DNA of 64,000 nucleotides from Symbiodinium natans (GCA_905221605.1 CAJNDS010000507.1:17501-81500), one strand, 5' to 3'. Positions 20,991 through 30,720 are shown, numbered from the stretch's first letter. Program-made: numbers and translations. Notes: generated by a model not told the origin, from the letters alone.

Positions 20991-21555
20991 AACCCTAAAC
21001 CCTAAACCCTAAACCCCTAAACCCTAAACCCTAAACCCTAAGCCCTCAGCCAATTGGAGTTCTCGGCTTCCTGCTGGCGTCGTGCCAGCAGGGCGGCCCA
21101 ATCAGACAGGAAACGCCGAATCTGAAGTCGAAGCATGGCCCCTAGACCCCAAACCCCAAACCCCAATCCTAAACCCTAGCCCTAAACCCTAGCCCTAAAC
21201 CCTAAACCCTACACCCTAAACCCTATGCCCCAAGCCGTACACCCTAAACCCTAAACCGGAACCCTAAACCCTAATCTTCGAAACCTCAACTCTGAAGCCC
21301 TCAGCCCCAAACTCCCGAACGACAGGTCTACGGACCCGCCGCCTCGCAAGAGGCGTGGCGCTTGGCTGGGGTTTCAGGGTTCAGGGGCGTTATCAGGACC
21401 CTAAATCCCTAATTCCCCTAAATCCCCTAAATCCCCTAAATCCCTTACATCCCCTAAACGCTAAGCCCGAAACCCTAAACCCTAGCCCTAAACCCTAAAC
21501 CCTAAACCAGAAACCCGAAACCCTAAACCCCAAACCCTGGCAGTTCCACTTCCAC
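20991..21555 (-). repeat. CCCTAAA tracts and spacers
   Basis: C-type units at 20991-21050, 21140-21290 and 21400-21540 (with CCCCTAAAT variants). Spacers of 70-110 bp. Confidence 0.85.
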
Positions 21556-21558
21556 TCC

Positions 21559-21602
21559 GGGCACCACGCAGCCACACCCATGGTCCGGGTCTCAGGATGT
21601 CC
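21559..21602 (+). CDS. Exon-like shard related to 37128 (MVRVSG)
   Basis: Encodes GHHAATPMVRVSGCP. It shares 19 consecutive bases (ATGGTCCGGGTCTCAGGAT) with 37155-37173, in the same reading frame. Fragmentary. Confidence 0.35.
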
Positions 21603-21627
21603 GGAACACCGACCCCCCCTCCGAGCC

Positions 21628-21740
21628 CCTGGGGTTTAGGGTTTAGGGTTTAGGGTTTAGGGTTTAGGGTTTAGGGTTTAGGGTTTAGGGTTTAGGGTTC
21701 AGGGTTTAGGGTTTAGGGTTCAGGGTTCAGGGTTTAGTGC
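21628..21740 (+). repeat. TTTAGGG/TTCAGGG tract
   Basis: About 15 units, with TTCAGGG variants at the right. Confidence 0.95.
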
Positions 21741-22060
21741 TCCTAATCCTAAACCCCCTGACCCAACTCTCACACCCCCTGAACATCCCTGAACCAAAGT
21801 CGAAGAACCCCACAAGAAAGGCAGATACGGAATCAGACGGGTGGCCCCTAAACCCTAACCCCTCACCCCTAACCCCTACCCCCCCCCCCTCCCCAACCCC
21901 CAGACCCAGAACGCTCTAGGTTGAGGGGCTTAGGGTTTAGGGTTGAGGGTTGAGGGCTTCGGGTTTCCTGGGCGACCGCTTTAGGTTGTGGGGCTCTAGG
22001 TTTGTGGGAGTGCTTTGGGCTGGGGCTTCTGGGAGAACGTTTCAGGTTGAGAGGCCTGCG
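21741..22060. other. Spacer with scattered variants
   Basis: C-type variants at 21845-21890 ending in a C-run, then G-type variants. No gene recognised. Confidence 0.55.
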
Positions 22061-22210
22061 GGATTGAGGTTTAGGGTTAGGGTTTAGGGTTTAGGGTTTA
22101 GGGTTTAGGGTTTAGGGTTTAGGGTTTAGGGTTTAGGGTTTAGGGTTAGGGTTTCGGGTTTCGGGTTTGGGGTGTGGGGTTTGGGGTTTTGTTCTTTAGG
22201 GTTTCAGGGT
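22061..22210 (+). repeat. TTTAGGG tract
   Basis: About 17 units then TTTCGGG/TTTGGGG variants. Confidence 0.95.
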
Positions 22211-22234
22211 TTGTTGGGGCCGTCTCGTGTTTGT

Positions 22235-22285
22235 GACCAGGTGGGCCTGGATGTGCACGGCCACGCCTCTCGGCAGCATGCGAGA
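22235..22285 (+). CDS. QVGLD-family exon-like shard, copy 1
   Basis: Encodes DQVGLDVHGHASRQHA. Two other copies at 28388 and 38030 keep the frame with mostly third-position or conservative changes, the pattern of coding descent. A G-type telomeric tract lies immediately upstream in all three. The protein is not recognised. Confidence 0.45.
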
Positions 22286-22299
22286 CCCTAAAGTCTAGT

Positions 22300-22390
22300 G
22301 TTTGGGGTTTGGGGTTTGGGGTTTAGGGTTTGGGGTTTAGGGTTTGGGGTTTAGGGTTGAGGGTTTAGGGTTTAGGATTTGGGGTTTCGC
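22300..22390 (+). repeat. TTTGGGG/TTTAGGG tract
   Basis: Alternating TTTGGGG and TTTAGGG units. Confidence 0.9.
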
Positions 22391-22619
22391 GGTCTAGGAC
22401 TCTCGGGATATTGCGCATCCGCACTGGCTGTTGATTAGCTTCTTCACTTGACGGTGAGAGCTGACTGCGTAAATGCAGTAGTACTGCTCAACCCCCCTTC
22501 CCCCGAAGGGGAGAGGGGACCCTCAGGAAGAGACCCCCATGTTTCAAGCCTTCTTCGCTTTGTCACGTGTGTCGAGTTACCTCGTGGAAGCAGTTTTGTT
22601 CTCCCGTCCGTCGGGCGTA

Positions 22620-22703
22620 GATGCTGAAGTTCCACAAGGATTACGTCAACGGAGCGCACGCGAACAGCCACACCGTCGTCGCGGCTCGGCAGATGTCATC
22701 TTG
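22620..22703 (+). CDS. DYV-family exon-like shard with ATG and stop
   Basis: ATG at 22620 directly follows an in-frame TAG. The 27-codon frame reads MLKFHKDYVNGAHANSH then TVVAARQMSS and stops at TGA. It resembles the shard at 30737 (EDYVSGHFAGGHHNAIV). It may be an exon remnant. The minus-strand frame over it is not supported. Confidence 0.35.
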
Positions 22704-22712
22704 AGGCCCAGA

Positions 22713-22724
22713 GGACCCTAAACC

Positions 22725-22784
<60 letters not shown>

Positions 22785-23080
22785 ACCCCAAACCCTCAAC
22801 TCAAAACCCCAAACCCGAAACCCTAAACCCTGAACCCTGTGTTGGGAAGCCCCGCCACATCGTCTCTGCCTCTCTCTCTCTCTCTCTCCCTCTCTCTCCC
22901 TCTGTCGGCTTAAGGAGTCTTCCTAAACCCTAAACCTCAAACCCTCAACCCAGGAAACCCTAAACCCTAAACCCTAAACCCTAAACCCAAAACCCTAAAC
23001 CCTAAACCCTAAACCCTAAGCCCTAAACCCTAAACCCTAAACCCTAAACCCTAAACCCTAAACCCTAAACCTCAAACCCT
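22713..23080 (-). repeat. CCCTCAA then CCCTAAA tracts with CT microsatellite
   Basis: About ten CCCTCAA units (22720-22800), a (CT)n stretch (22865-22905), then canonical CCCTAAA (22922-23080). Confidence 0.93.
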
Positions 23081-23136
23081 TGACATTCTTTACGAGAATT
23101 TACCATGTTTTGGCAAGCCTGGTTTCGGTGTTTATG

Positions 23137-23185
23137 AGTATAGGGTTTCGGGTCTAGGGTTTAGGGTTAGGGTTTAGGGTTTATA
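23137..23185 (+). repeat. TTTAGGG tract bordering the coding island
   Basis: Degenerate G-type tract that forms the left edge of the largest telomere-free stretch (about 23.2-27.5 kb). Confidence 0.85.
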
Positions 23186-23469
23186 GAAGTTGTACAGGGT
23201 TTGTGTCCCAATAAGTTTTGACCGAAACGTTTTGACCGAAAGTTTTGACTTTGGATCCTGTTGTTGTACTTTTTTGTGGGCCTGGTGAGCTGGTCCGTTT
23301 TTGTGCTTCTGGGACCTGTGGGGGTTTTCGGAGGGGCTTGCCGGAGCCATTTGGCTTTCCTGGGGCTTTTGGGATTTTGCAGGGTTCTCCTGGGGCCTGT
23401 TTTGTGGGTCGTCGCTTTTTGCGGGCGGACTCTTGGGGGCTGGGGATTTTTGGCGAACAGGCCTCCTGG

Positions 23470-23780
23470 TCCGGGGCAAACCAATTTTCCGCGGCGAGGC
23501 CAACATTTTTTTACAAAGTGTCTCCTGAGTTTGCCGCGCGCTTTTTTTCGGGAGGATGCGGGCTTAAATACTTGCACACGCTTCCTGAGTTTGGTGTGCG
23601 TTTTTTTTCCGCGAGGTCGAGGTCCTAAATTGTCGCATCTGCTCTTGCCAGACTGGAGTTGTTCCGTCGTGCGTTTGTGGGCAGCTGGCGCTCTGGTCGG
23701 GGGTCGGATCAATTTTCCGCAGCACGGGCCAAACGTATCTTTTTAAAGTGTCTCCTGAGTTTGGTGTGCGTTGTTTCTCG
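23470..23780 (+). repeat. Degenerate 60-230 bp repeat
   Basis: TCAATTTTCCGC.GC...GGCCAA and (T)CTCCTGAGTTTG(G/C)(T/C)G(T/C)GCG recur at 23485/23710 and 23520/23580/23750. The overlapping basic or hydrophobic frames are by-products. No gene recognised in 23190-23800. Confidence 0.6.
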
Positions 23781-24087
23781 TGTGTTGTACAATAAGCGAA
23801 AAAGCAAACTGACTGACAATTGCAAGGATATCACAACCTTGGATCTTCGAGAAGGGTTTGAAATCATAGTGTGTTTTCTTGAGACCCAACCTCTGTTTCC
23901 AAGCTTATTGGAACCGCCCAGAAGTCAAAATGAATAGGCGACACGAAAGGGGTGACAAACAGCAGCATACATATCGATGCGCCAACGCTAACTTGACAAG
24001 AGGACAACCGCCGCAACTCCCACGGCAGCCATGTCAACTGGATCATATGAAGCCCTTGCTACGCATTGGGGGCGGGGCAGGGGGTGC

Positions 24088-24131
24088 GGGACGGGGGGGG
24101 GGGGGGGGGAAAAAAGGGGGGGGGGGGGGGG
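24088..24131 (+). repeat. Poly-G runs
   Basis: Runs of 16 and 16-17 G around an AAAAAA spacer. Potential G-quadruplex or a sequencing-prone homopolymer. Confidence 0.9.
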
Positions 24132-24516
24132 AAGCCGCGAAATTGCAAAGAGTGTAGGTTTTCGCTTTACCATCGAAACGATTGCAATGAAGAGCAGCTT
24201 CATTGCAATCTTGGTGGGAAGCAGTGCTGAAAGCGTGCAAGTTTTTTCCTGCTTGAAAAAAATCGTGTAGGGTCGTCCGTGCTGTCCAACGTGTGCATGT
24301 GGGAACAACATTAAGGAGACTCACATTAGCAGCAGCTAGAGCATCGCTGAGTGAATTGCTCAATTTGTTCACAGAATTCACGAGTAAGCGCTCGGGTTTC
24401 TCTTGCTCATAATCGTTGGCGGCATATGCTCGTGTCATGATTGCGAGTTGAATGCTCGAAGCTTCTGAGCTCTACAACGCCTACCTCCTGTTTTTTGCCC
24501 GCTTCTTAAAACGGCT

Positions 24517-24726
24517 GTGCTCTTTTGCTGTGTGCTCGTGCTTGGTGCCATTGTGAGGTTGCTTGACATGGCTCGCTTCTTCCCACGATCCTTCCAGCAC
24601 CGGACAGGCTCGGCTGGAAGTCAAGATAGGCGGAGATGTGCTACGTACCCTTGTGGCTGCTTGCTCAACTGCTCGGAGTTCTTCCGCGGCCCGAGCTGGG
24701 CCGACATGTGGGATGAGGAAAACAAG
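24517..24726 (+). CDS. Possible upstream exon of the RDR-like locus
   Basis: A 70-codon frame ends at FFRGPSWADMWDEENK, immediately followed by GTAGGT. A 59-bp segment from this donor to CACAG at 24785 has the form of a short GT-AG intron. Splicing at these exact bases continues in a frame different from the RDR-like one, so a different acceptor or a frameshift is needed. I see no RDR motif in the exon itself, and its link to the downstream gene rests on proximity. Confidence 0.3.
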
Positions 24727-24858
24727 GTAGGTTTGGGCCGGTAATCGTGATGAGCGTTCATTTCTATGTTGTGATCTTCACACAGGCGGCGGCCGCTGCA
24801 ACCCCCTGCGGCCCCAGCGTGCAAGGCGAGTCCGCGCCTTCGCCCGAGTCAGCGGTCT

Positions 24859-25964
24859 TTGCTTTATGCGGCCCCGCAATTCCGTGGTGTGTTGCGCGTT
24901 GGTGATCGAACGGTCTTGGTGAAAGGCATGATGATGGTCAATGCAAAACTGGGGAACAAATTGCACGTGCGCCAGTCCTGCGTCAAGGCGGAGTGGCCTG
25001 CAGACCCAGACACTGACATTCAGCTGGGCCTTGACGTTGTTCAAGGTAGCAACAGGTCACAAGGTGTCCCCAAGCTCCACGCACAAGTCCTGTCGGCTCT
25101 TGCCATGCGCTCGTGCTTGATCCCTGGGCGCAAGGAAGCCAAGGCGGAGCCTTGGAGTTTTGAGCTGAGCGGCAGGCCAGCTTGCTGGCTGCCATGGAAG
25201 CGAACGCCTGGGATCTACCCCGCCCCGAACCGGCGCCGTCTCGCCCCCACAAGCTGGAGCGGATTGCCGCAAGCGACAAGCCTGCTGTTTGCAGGCCACG
25301 CAGCTCCCACGGCATCCCGCAGGACAAAATTGAGGTCACCTACCAGGAGGAGCGCGTCACTGATCCTACCCAGATGGCTGAGGAGGTGGAACGTCCGTGG
25401 GCTTTCCGGACGTATCGGGCCAAGGAGGCTATGCTGCGCGGCGGGCGGCGCTTCAAAGCTGAGGTTCAACGACAGCAAAGCGACCCTCATTTGCCCCTCG
25501 AGGGCTTCGGGGCTGGTCACGTGATCGTCGATGGCAAGGTCTTGACTGGCCCCGTGGTGGTGCGGCGGTCGCCGCTGATGCTGCCTGGAGACCTCGAGAT
25601 TTGGGAAGCGCGCCCCTCCTCGTCCAAGCGACATGCGCTTCGTGCCCGACAATTGTATCATCTGCAGTTGCCGCGGCATGGGCGTGATCAGCCTGGCCGG
25701 CGGGACTACGAAGGGGACATTGTATTTGTTTCCTGTGATCCAGACTTGCTTCGGTTGGTCGCCAGTACCCCAGACGGTCGAGGTGTGAAGCGCCTACAAC
25801 GTGCAGAGGGCTTTGCCAAGAAGCAGTTGGGGGAAGGCCACGCCTTGCAGCAGCTTCGCCAACAAAGTCATGAAATTCACCTCAACTTCAAAACAACCTA
25901 CCTTATGCTTGAAACACCAACCAGAAACTTGACACCCTCAACGCGCCAGACCTGCAGCCCCTAA
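24859..25964 (+). pseudogene. RNA-dependent RNA polymerase (RDR family), frame-broken copy
   Basis: Cellular RDRs copy single-stranded RNA into double-stranded RNA for small-RNA silencing, using a two-barrel fold with a DxDGD metal-binding loop. The first frame (24859-25522) has FRGVLRVGD then GNKLHVRQSCVKAE, matching the family pattern (K)G...lRpSm.K. It then has GVPKLHAQVLSALA, which fits LnrQii.LL. The second frame (to 25964) has GAGHVIVDGKVLTGPVVV, RRSPLMLPGDLEIWEAR and RRDYEGDIVFVSCDPDLL, matching GqVfV, RnPc.hPGD and DxDGD.yfV. Glu replaces the second Asp of the catalytic loop. Part of the stretch before DYEGD (about 25628-25690) is family-like only in a third frame (MRFVPDNCII), implying compensating 1-base shifts at about 25610-25628 and 25697. 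The region around 25440-25510 also has family-like sequence in the first frame. Several frame changes and the altered loop argue for a pseudogene. Unrecognised introns or sequencing errors are alternatives. Confidence 0.6.
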
Positions 25965-26376
25965 TCCAAGTCAGTGTCTTCTGTAGATGGAGAGGCAGAG
26001 TCTTCTAAGCCGCTTCATGGTTTCTTCATAGGTTTTCAGGATTGAAAGACAAGCGCCAGTGTTGGGTCCGACTTTTCTGCAACGTAGATTCTGTCCAGTT
26101 ATCCTGAAAGTGTGATGCGGGCTCTCTGGCTCCAATTGTGTGTTTTCTCTTCATGTTGGCCAACTGCGTCAAATGAGAGAAACCGATGCAGGCGTTTGCT
26201 CTTCACGAGTGAGAAAAACTTGCACGGTAGCGGAGCAAGGACGGTTCCATCTTTTGCGATAACCCGAGCTCCAGAGTGGCCAGGGCCCAAGCCACATCTA
26301 CCGGCGTAACTTGGGTTGTACAGTAATTGTGCCTCTTTGCTGTGGTTGGCGGTGACTAGCCTTCATATCCTTCTCT

Positions 26377-27303
26377 GTGTGCTGCTTGCGTGGCGCTGCT
26401 GGGCTGCCGGGTTGCAGCAAAGACGACGACTCTTCGAATCTGCGAAACAGCTTCTCCAGTAGGCCGGGAAGGTCTGAGACGTTGGTGGCCGTCTGCGAGA
26501 CCTCCAGCAATCTACCGCCCGGCAAGTGTTATGTCGTCCGGGGCGGCGTTGCCCTCGTGGGATGGTTTGTGGTTGCGGGTCAGAGCATCCGAGTAAAGAT
26601 GTTTTGCGTGGGTGCCTGGATAAATGTTCGGTTGTGTGCGTGCTTTGCGAGATCCGCTTCCCTGCCGATGGAGGCTTGGCGATATCCATGCTACACCGTC
26701 ACTGACCTGCAGCTGTACGAAGCCGTCACACCGCCTGTCGGTGTGGCGGTCGGCGATAACACCGTCACGTACAGCGATCAAGGCTACGGCAACACACTCA
26801 TGGCAGGCACCTCTGTGCTGCAGCGTAGCGCCTCATACTTTTAAGTGTGCTTTTGCGAATTGCATCAGTAATGTGTAGTAAAGATATCCACTGCCAGAGT
26901 CGGTGATCTAGACGGGGACCACGTGCAAGTGTCGTTCAACGACAAGCAAGAATTGCGCGGGCAACTCAAAGACAGTGTCGCCCGGCTGGCCCCATTGATG
27001 AGAAAATCTTGGGCGGTCAAGCCCAAGTTCGACGTTAAGGTCGACCCGCCTCTGCCTAGGGAGCAACAACCAGCAGCAGCTGGTAAGATGGTCCAGCCCA
27101 AGTTCGATTTGAACTTCGACTACAATGCGGCACGAAAAACCATGGGTTTCAGAATAGGTTCGCCAGACCTCCCAGGCACATTGCCCGCCCAGCCTTTCAA
27201 ACTTTCGGGAAAGTTGAATAGAAAGAAAGCCGGTGATGGCGACGAAATGGAAACAAAAGGACCACCGCATGTTACAGCCGGTAACTTCCGAACCCAAGCT
27301 TGA
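26377..27303 (+). CDS. Second RDR-like module with intact DLDGD, probably spliced
   Basis: It lies 0.4 kb downstream of the broken copy, on the same strand. In order the frame shows GRSETLVAVCETSSNLPPGK and then CYVVRGG (compare family GR.l.Gv.Det..L..GqvyV), WRYPCYTVTDLQLYEAV (compare RnPC..pgDir.l.AV), DNTVTYSDQGYGNTLMA (compare the segment before the loop) and GDLDGDHVQV, the catalytic loop with all three Asp present. Loop and body are joined in one frame only if about 26807-26899 is removed. That segment starts GC and ends AG (93 bp); an alternative GT-AG choice is 26825-26899. 26557-26673 may be another intron (GT...AG, 117 bp, in frame). After the loop, about 125 codons to TGA 27301 are unlike known RDR tails. 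They contain two QPKFD/KPKFD repeats and are basic near the end. The amino-terminal half of an RDR is not visible upstream, so this could be a partial gene. Similarity was judged by eye. Confidence 0.5.
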
Positions 27304-27640
27304 TTGAGAGCTTTGCATTGGTGCTTGGCATTGTCTGGTCTGCTGGGGCTTGTGGGGGGGCCTCCTGAAACCTCCTGGCGCCCTCCTTGGGCCTTGTGAG
27401 GGGCTCCGGGGGGCGGGGCCGGGGCTGGGGCTGGGGCGGTTTGGATTTAATTTACTTAACTCGGCTTGTCGGCTGTTTAGAGAAATAACTTGGGAAATTC
27501 AGAATGAGATCACATACAATTTCTATTTATTTGTCTTGAGGGTTTAGGGTTTAGGTTGAGGCCGAACGGAAAAAGAACAACATTCAAAGTTGAGAGAAGC
27601 CGTCATGCCAGCCGCTGCAAGCACGGGTTCACACGGTGTT
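27304..27640. other. Right part of the telomere-free island
   Basis: A G-rich stretch (27345-27440) and an AT-richer stretch, ending with single TTTAGGG units at 27541 and 27640. No gene recognised. Confidence 0.5.
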
Positions 27641-27820
27641 TAGGGTTTAGGTTCTAGGGTCGTCTGCGGTCCCTGAAAAATGGGGCCCTTGGCTGCTTGG
27701 TGGAGAATAGGAGGACCTAAAATGTACGTGCAGAAGCATTTTATGCTGCATGTGTTTAGGGTTTTTAGGGTTATTAGAATTTTTGGGATTTTTGGGTTTT
27801 TAGGGTTGAGCCCGGCAGCA

Positions 27821-27928
27821 AAGGTGCATCACTACTTCCACGACGGCAATCAGGGAGTTGCTTGCTGGCATGACAGGGGCTGCGTGTACTCTTTAGGAGC
27901 TAAGTTTTGGCACAACCCTAAACCCTAA
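27821..27928 (+). CDS. HHY-family exon-like shard
   Basis: Encodes KVHHYFHDGNQGVACW followed by HDRGCVYSLGAKFWHN. It shares AGGTGCATCACTAC and the VHHY...GVA frame with 31622-31660. The upstream frame is telomeric (FRVFRV peptides), so any gene model would need splicing at a TTTAG/G end. Not recognised. Confidence 0.4.
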   Translation, partial: KVHHYFHDGNQGVACWHDRGCVYSLGAKFWHNPKP

Positions 27929-28380
27929 AACCCTAAACCCTAAACCCTAAGCCCTAAACTCTAAACCCTAAACTCTATACCCTAAACCCGACTGAAGCTG
28001 TCTATCATGCCGAGGCCCAGGGGACGAAATGCTGCAGCCCCCCCCGCCCCGAAGACCCTAGACCCTCAATCCTAACCCCTCGGGTGGAGGGTTGAAGCTT
28101 TTTGGTGTTTAGGGCTTAGGTCTTAGGGTTTAGGGTTTAGGGGTTGAGGGTCGGGGGTTGAGGGTCGAGCGTTGAGGGTTGAGGGTTTAAGGGTTTAGGG
28201 TTTCGGGTGTTAACCCCAAACCCAGAATGCTTTAGGTATGCACGCTTAGGGTTTAATAAGATTCAGGGCTTAGGGTTTCGGGCTTAGGGCTTAGGGTCAA
28301 AGGGCTCAGGGTCAAAGGGCTTTGCATTTAGTTCGGGTTTAAGGTTTATGGTTTCACGTTTAGGGTTTTGGGGTTTCAGG
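27915..28380. repeat. C-type then G-type degenerate tracts
   Basis: C-type units at 27915-27990, then G-type variants (TTGAGGG, TCGAGGG, TTTCGGG, GCTTAGG) at 28085-28380. Confidence 0.8.
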
Positions 28381-28387
28381 GTGTTTT

Positions 28388-28430
28388 GACCAGGTGGGCC
28401 TGGATGCGCATGGCCACGCATCTCGGCGCC
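28388..28430 (+). CDS. QVGLD-family exon-like shard, copy 2
   Basis: Encodes DQVGLDAHGHASRR and runs directly into a CCCTGAA tract, which truncates it relative to copies 1 and 3. Confidence 0.45.
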
Positions 28431-28720
28431 AAACCCTGAACCCCAAGCCCAAACCCTAAACCCTAAACCCTAAACCCTAAACCCTAAACCCTGAACCCTG
28501 AACCCTAAACCCTCAACCCTCAACCCTAAACCCATCGGAGGTTTGGAGATTTCAGGGCCGGGCGTTCAGAATAGGAACCTGTGCATCTCCTGCAGGGTCG
28601 AATGGGCTTTGGGTTTTTGGGTTTAGGTTTTTTGGGTTTAGGGTTTAGGGTTTTTGGGGTTTAGGGTTTTTGGGGTTTAGGGTTTTTTGGGTTTAGGGTT
28701 TTTGGGGTTTAGGGTTTAGG
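28431..28720. repeat. Facing C-type and G-type tracts
   Basis: C-type at 28431-28530. After a 75-bp spacer, G-type with TTTTTGGGGTTTAGGG variant units lies at 28608-28720. Confidence 0.9.
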
Positions 28721-28780
28721 GATTAAGGAAAGCAAACATTCGGGTTGAGGGTAGCGTATCTGTTGAAGCAGTTTTTTTTT

Positions 28781-28806
28781 GGTCTCTCTCTCTCTCTCTC
28801 TCTCTT
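28781..28806 (+). repeat. (TC)n microsatellite
   Basis: About 12 TC units after an 8-T run. Confidence 0.95.
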
Positions 28807-28924
28807 GAAGGCACTCCGCCCTACTAGCCTACCGCGCTCATATACCTAATTGTAAACGCTTGCGCGCGCCGCCTCGGCAGCCGGGCCGGCCCCAGGACAG
28901 GAAAGGAGGAAAGAGGGTTTCGCA

Positions 28925-29160
28925 AAAAAAGGGGGGGGGTTGGGGGGGGGGGGTGGGGGGCGGGGTGGGGGGGGGGGGGGGGGGGGGCGTGGGGGTGGGG
29001 GGGGGGTGGGGGGGGGGTGGGGGGGGGTGGGGGTGGGGTGGGGGGGGGGGGGTGGTGGGGGGGTGGGGGGGGGGGGGGCCGGGGGGTGGGGGGGGGGGGG
29101 GGGGGGGGTGTGGGGGGGTGGGGAGGGGGGGGAGGTGGGGTGGGTGGGCGGGGAGGGGGT
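28925..29160 (+). repeat. Poly-G low-complexity block
   Basis: More than 230 bp almost entirely of G with single T or C interruptions. Gly-rich and Pro-rich frames here are artefacts. Strong G-quadruplex potential. Confidence 0.95.
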
Positions 29161-29325
29161 TTTGAGGCACTTTCCCTGTAGGAGCCACCGACAGGCGGGA
29201 CCCTCCACAGAATCGGTTTGCAGCTCCTCCAACAAGAGAAAAGAAAAAGGTATGGGGGGAAGGGTTGGGTTAGGGGGAAGGAGGCGAATTTTGGAAGCTA
29301 TGCACTGCGAGGCCTAGCCCAAAAC

Positions 29326-29650
29326 CCTAAACCCCCAAACCCCCAAACCCCCAAACCCCCAAACCCCCAAACCCCCAAAACCCCCAAACCCAAACCCCCA
29401 AACCCCCAAACCCCAAACCCCAAACCCCCAAACCCCCAAACCCCCAAACCCCCAAACCCCCAACCCCCCAAACCCCCAAACCCCCAAACCCCCAAACCCC
29501 CAAACCCCCAAACCCCCAAACCCCCAAACCCCCAAACCCCCAAACCCCCAAACCCCCAAACCCCCAAACCCCCAAACCCCCAAACCCCCAGACCCCCAAA
29601 CCCCCAAACCCCCAAAACCCCCAACCCCCAAAACCCCCAAGAACCCCAAA
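29326..29650 (-). repeat. CCCCCAAA octamer tract
   Basis: About 38 CCCCCAAA units, homogeneous and distinct from CCCTAAA, followed at once by CCCTGAA and CCCTAAA units. Confidence 0.97.
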
Positions 29651-29800
29651 CCTAAACCCTGAACCCCAAACCCTGAACCCTGAGCCCTGAACCCTGAACC
29701 CTGAACCCTGAACCCTAAACCCTAAACCCGAAACCCTAAACCCTCAACCCTAAACCCTAAACCCTAAACCCTAAACCCTAAACCCTAAACCCTAAACCTC
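29651..29800 (-). repeat. CCCTGAA then CCCTAAA tract
   Basis: Variant block at the left, canonical units at the right. Confidence 0.95.
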
Positions 29801-29828
29801 TCTATCAGAATGAATTTAAACCCTAATT

Positions 29829-30205
29829 CAAAAGTGGGCAACGGTGATTTTCGGCTTCAAAAGTGGGCAATGGTGAACTTCCTGGCCTCAAAAGTGGGCA
29901 ACGGTGACTTTCCTGGCCTCAAAAGTGGGCAACGGTGACAGTCCTGGCCTCAAAAGTGGGCAACAGTGAATTTCCTGGCCTCAAAAGTGGGCAACGGTGA
30001 CTTTCCTGGCCTCAAAAGTGGGCAACGGTGACTTTCCTGGCCTCAAAAGTGGGCTCAAAAGTGGTGACTTTCCTGGCCTCATGATCAAAAATTAACAATG
30101 GTCAATTTCCTGGCCTCAAAAGTGGGCAACGGTGAATGTCCTGGCCTCAAAAGTGGGCAACGGTGAATTTCCTGGCCCTCAAAAAGTGGGCAACGGTGAA
30201 TTTCC
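29829..30205 (+). repeat. 31-bp minisatellite
   Basis: The unit CAAAAGTGGGCAACGGTGAC followed by TTTCCTGGCCT is repeated about 12 times, with one degenerate copy at about 30050-30115. Direct contiguous copies without spacers, so not a CRISPR array. Confidence 0.95.
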
Positions 30206-30400
30206 TCCCCTCCCCCACCCCTTCCCTCCCCACCCCACCCCCCCCCCCCCCCCTCCCTAACCCACTCCCTCCCCCCTTCCATCCCCCTCAAACCCCACTC
30301 CCCCACCACCCACCCTCCTTCCTCCCGCCCCTCCTCCCCCCCCCCAAACCTCCCTCCCCCTCCCTCCCCGCCTCCCTCCCCCCCTCCCTCCCTCTCCGTG
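30206..30400. repeat. C/T-rich low-complexity block
   Basis: Poly-C and CCCTCC runs on the + strand, following the minisatellite. Confidence 0.9.
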
Positions 30401-30516
30401 ACAAATGCCCACTCGGGGACGCCCCGGGACGGTTCAGGCCCTAAGGATTGAGGGTAAGGGTTTACCACAGTACGACTGTTTTGCTTAGCGGTGCTTTGGG
30501 GAAATTGAAATCTAAA

Positions 30517-30615
30517 ATATTTTCCTAATGTTATGGGATCCAAAGGGTGGGTGGGTAAATGTTCGATACCAGAGTAGCGGGCTTGACTAGTGAATGCTTG
30601 GACTTGAGATGCTGA
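30517..30615 (+). repeat. Dispersed repeat R1, copy 2
   Basis: See 20896-20990. The same blocks in the same order, again ending at a telomeric tract. Confidence 0.75.
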
Positions 30616-30720
30616 ACGCTAAACCCTAAACCCCAAACCCCAAACCCCAAACCCCAAACCCTAAACCCTAAACCCTAAACCCTAAACCCTAAACCCTAAA
30701 CCCTAAACCCTAAACTCTAG
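30616..30720 (-). repeat. CCCCAAA/CCCTAAA tract
   Basis: Four CCCCAAA units then about 9 CCCTAAA. Confidence 0.95.

Noticed and set aside
23167-23746. Overlapping 110-181 codon frames on both strands
   Set aside because: They coincide with a degenerate GC-rich repeat. Basic or hydrophobic bias on opposite strands is typical of shadow frames.
24043-24438. 131-codon minus-strand frame (start MTRAYAANDYEQEK)
   Set aside because: The first 50 residues look protein-like, but the frame runs into poly-C/Pro sequence. It has no recognised motif, and it lies opposite the RDR-like locus. A spliced gene cannot be excluded.
28846-29655. Gly-rich, Pro-rich and NPQTPKPP-type frames
   Set aside because: Products of the poly-G block and the CCCCCAAA tract.
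29829-30205. CRISPR-like array
   Set aside because: The 31-bp units are contiguous without unique spacers, and the genome is eukaryotic.
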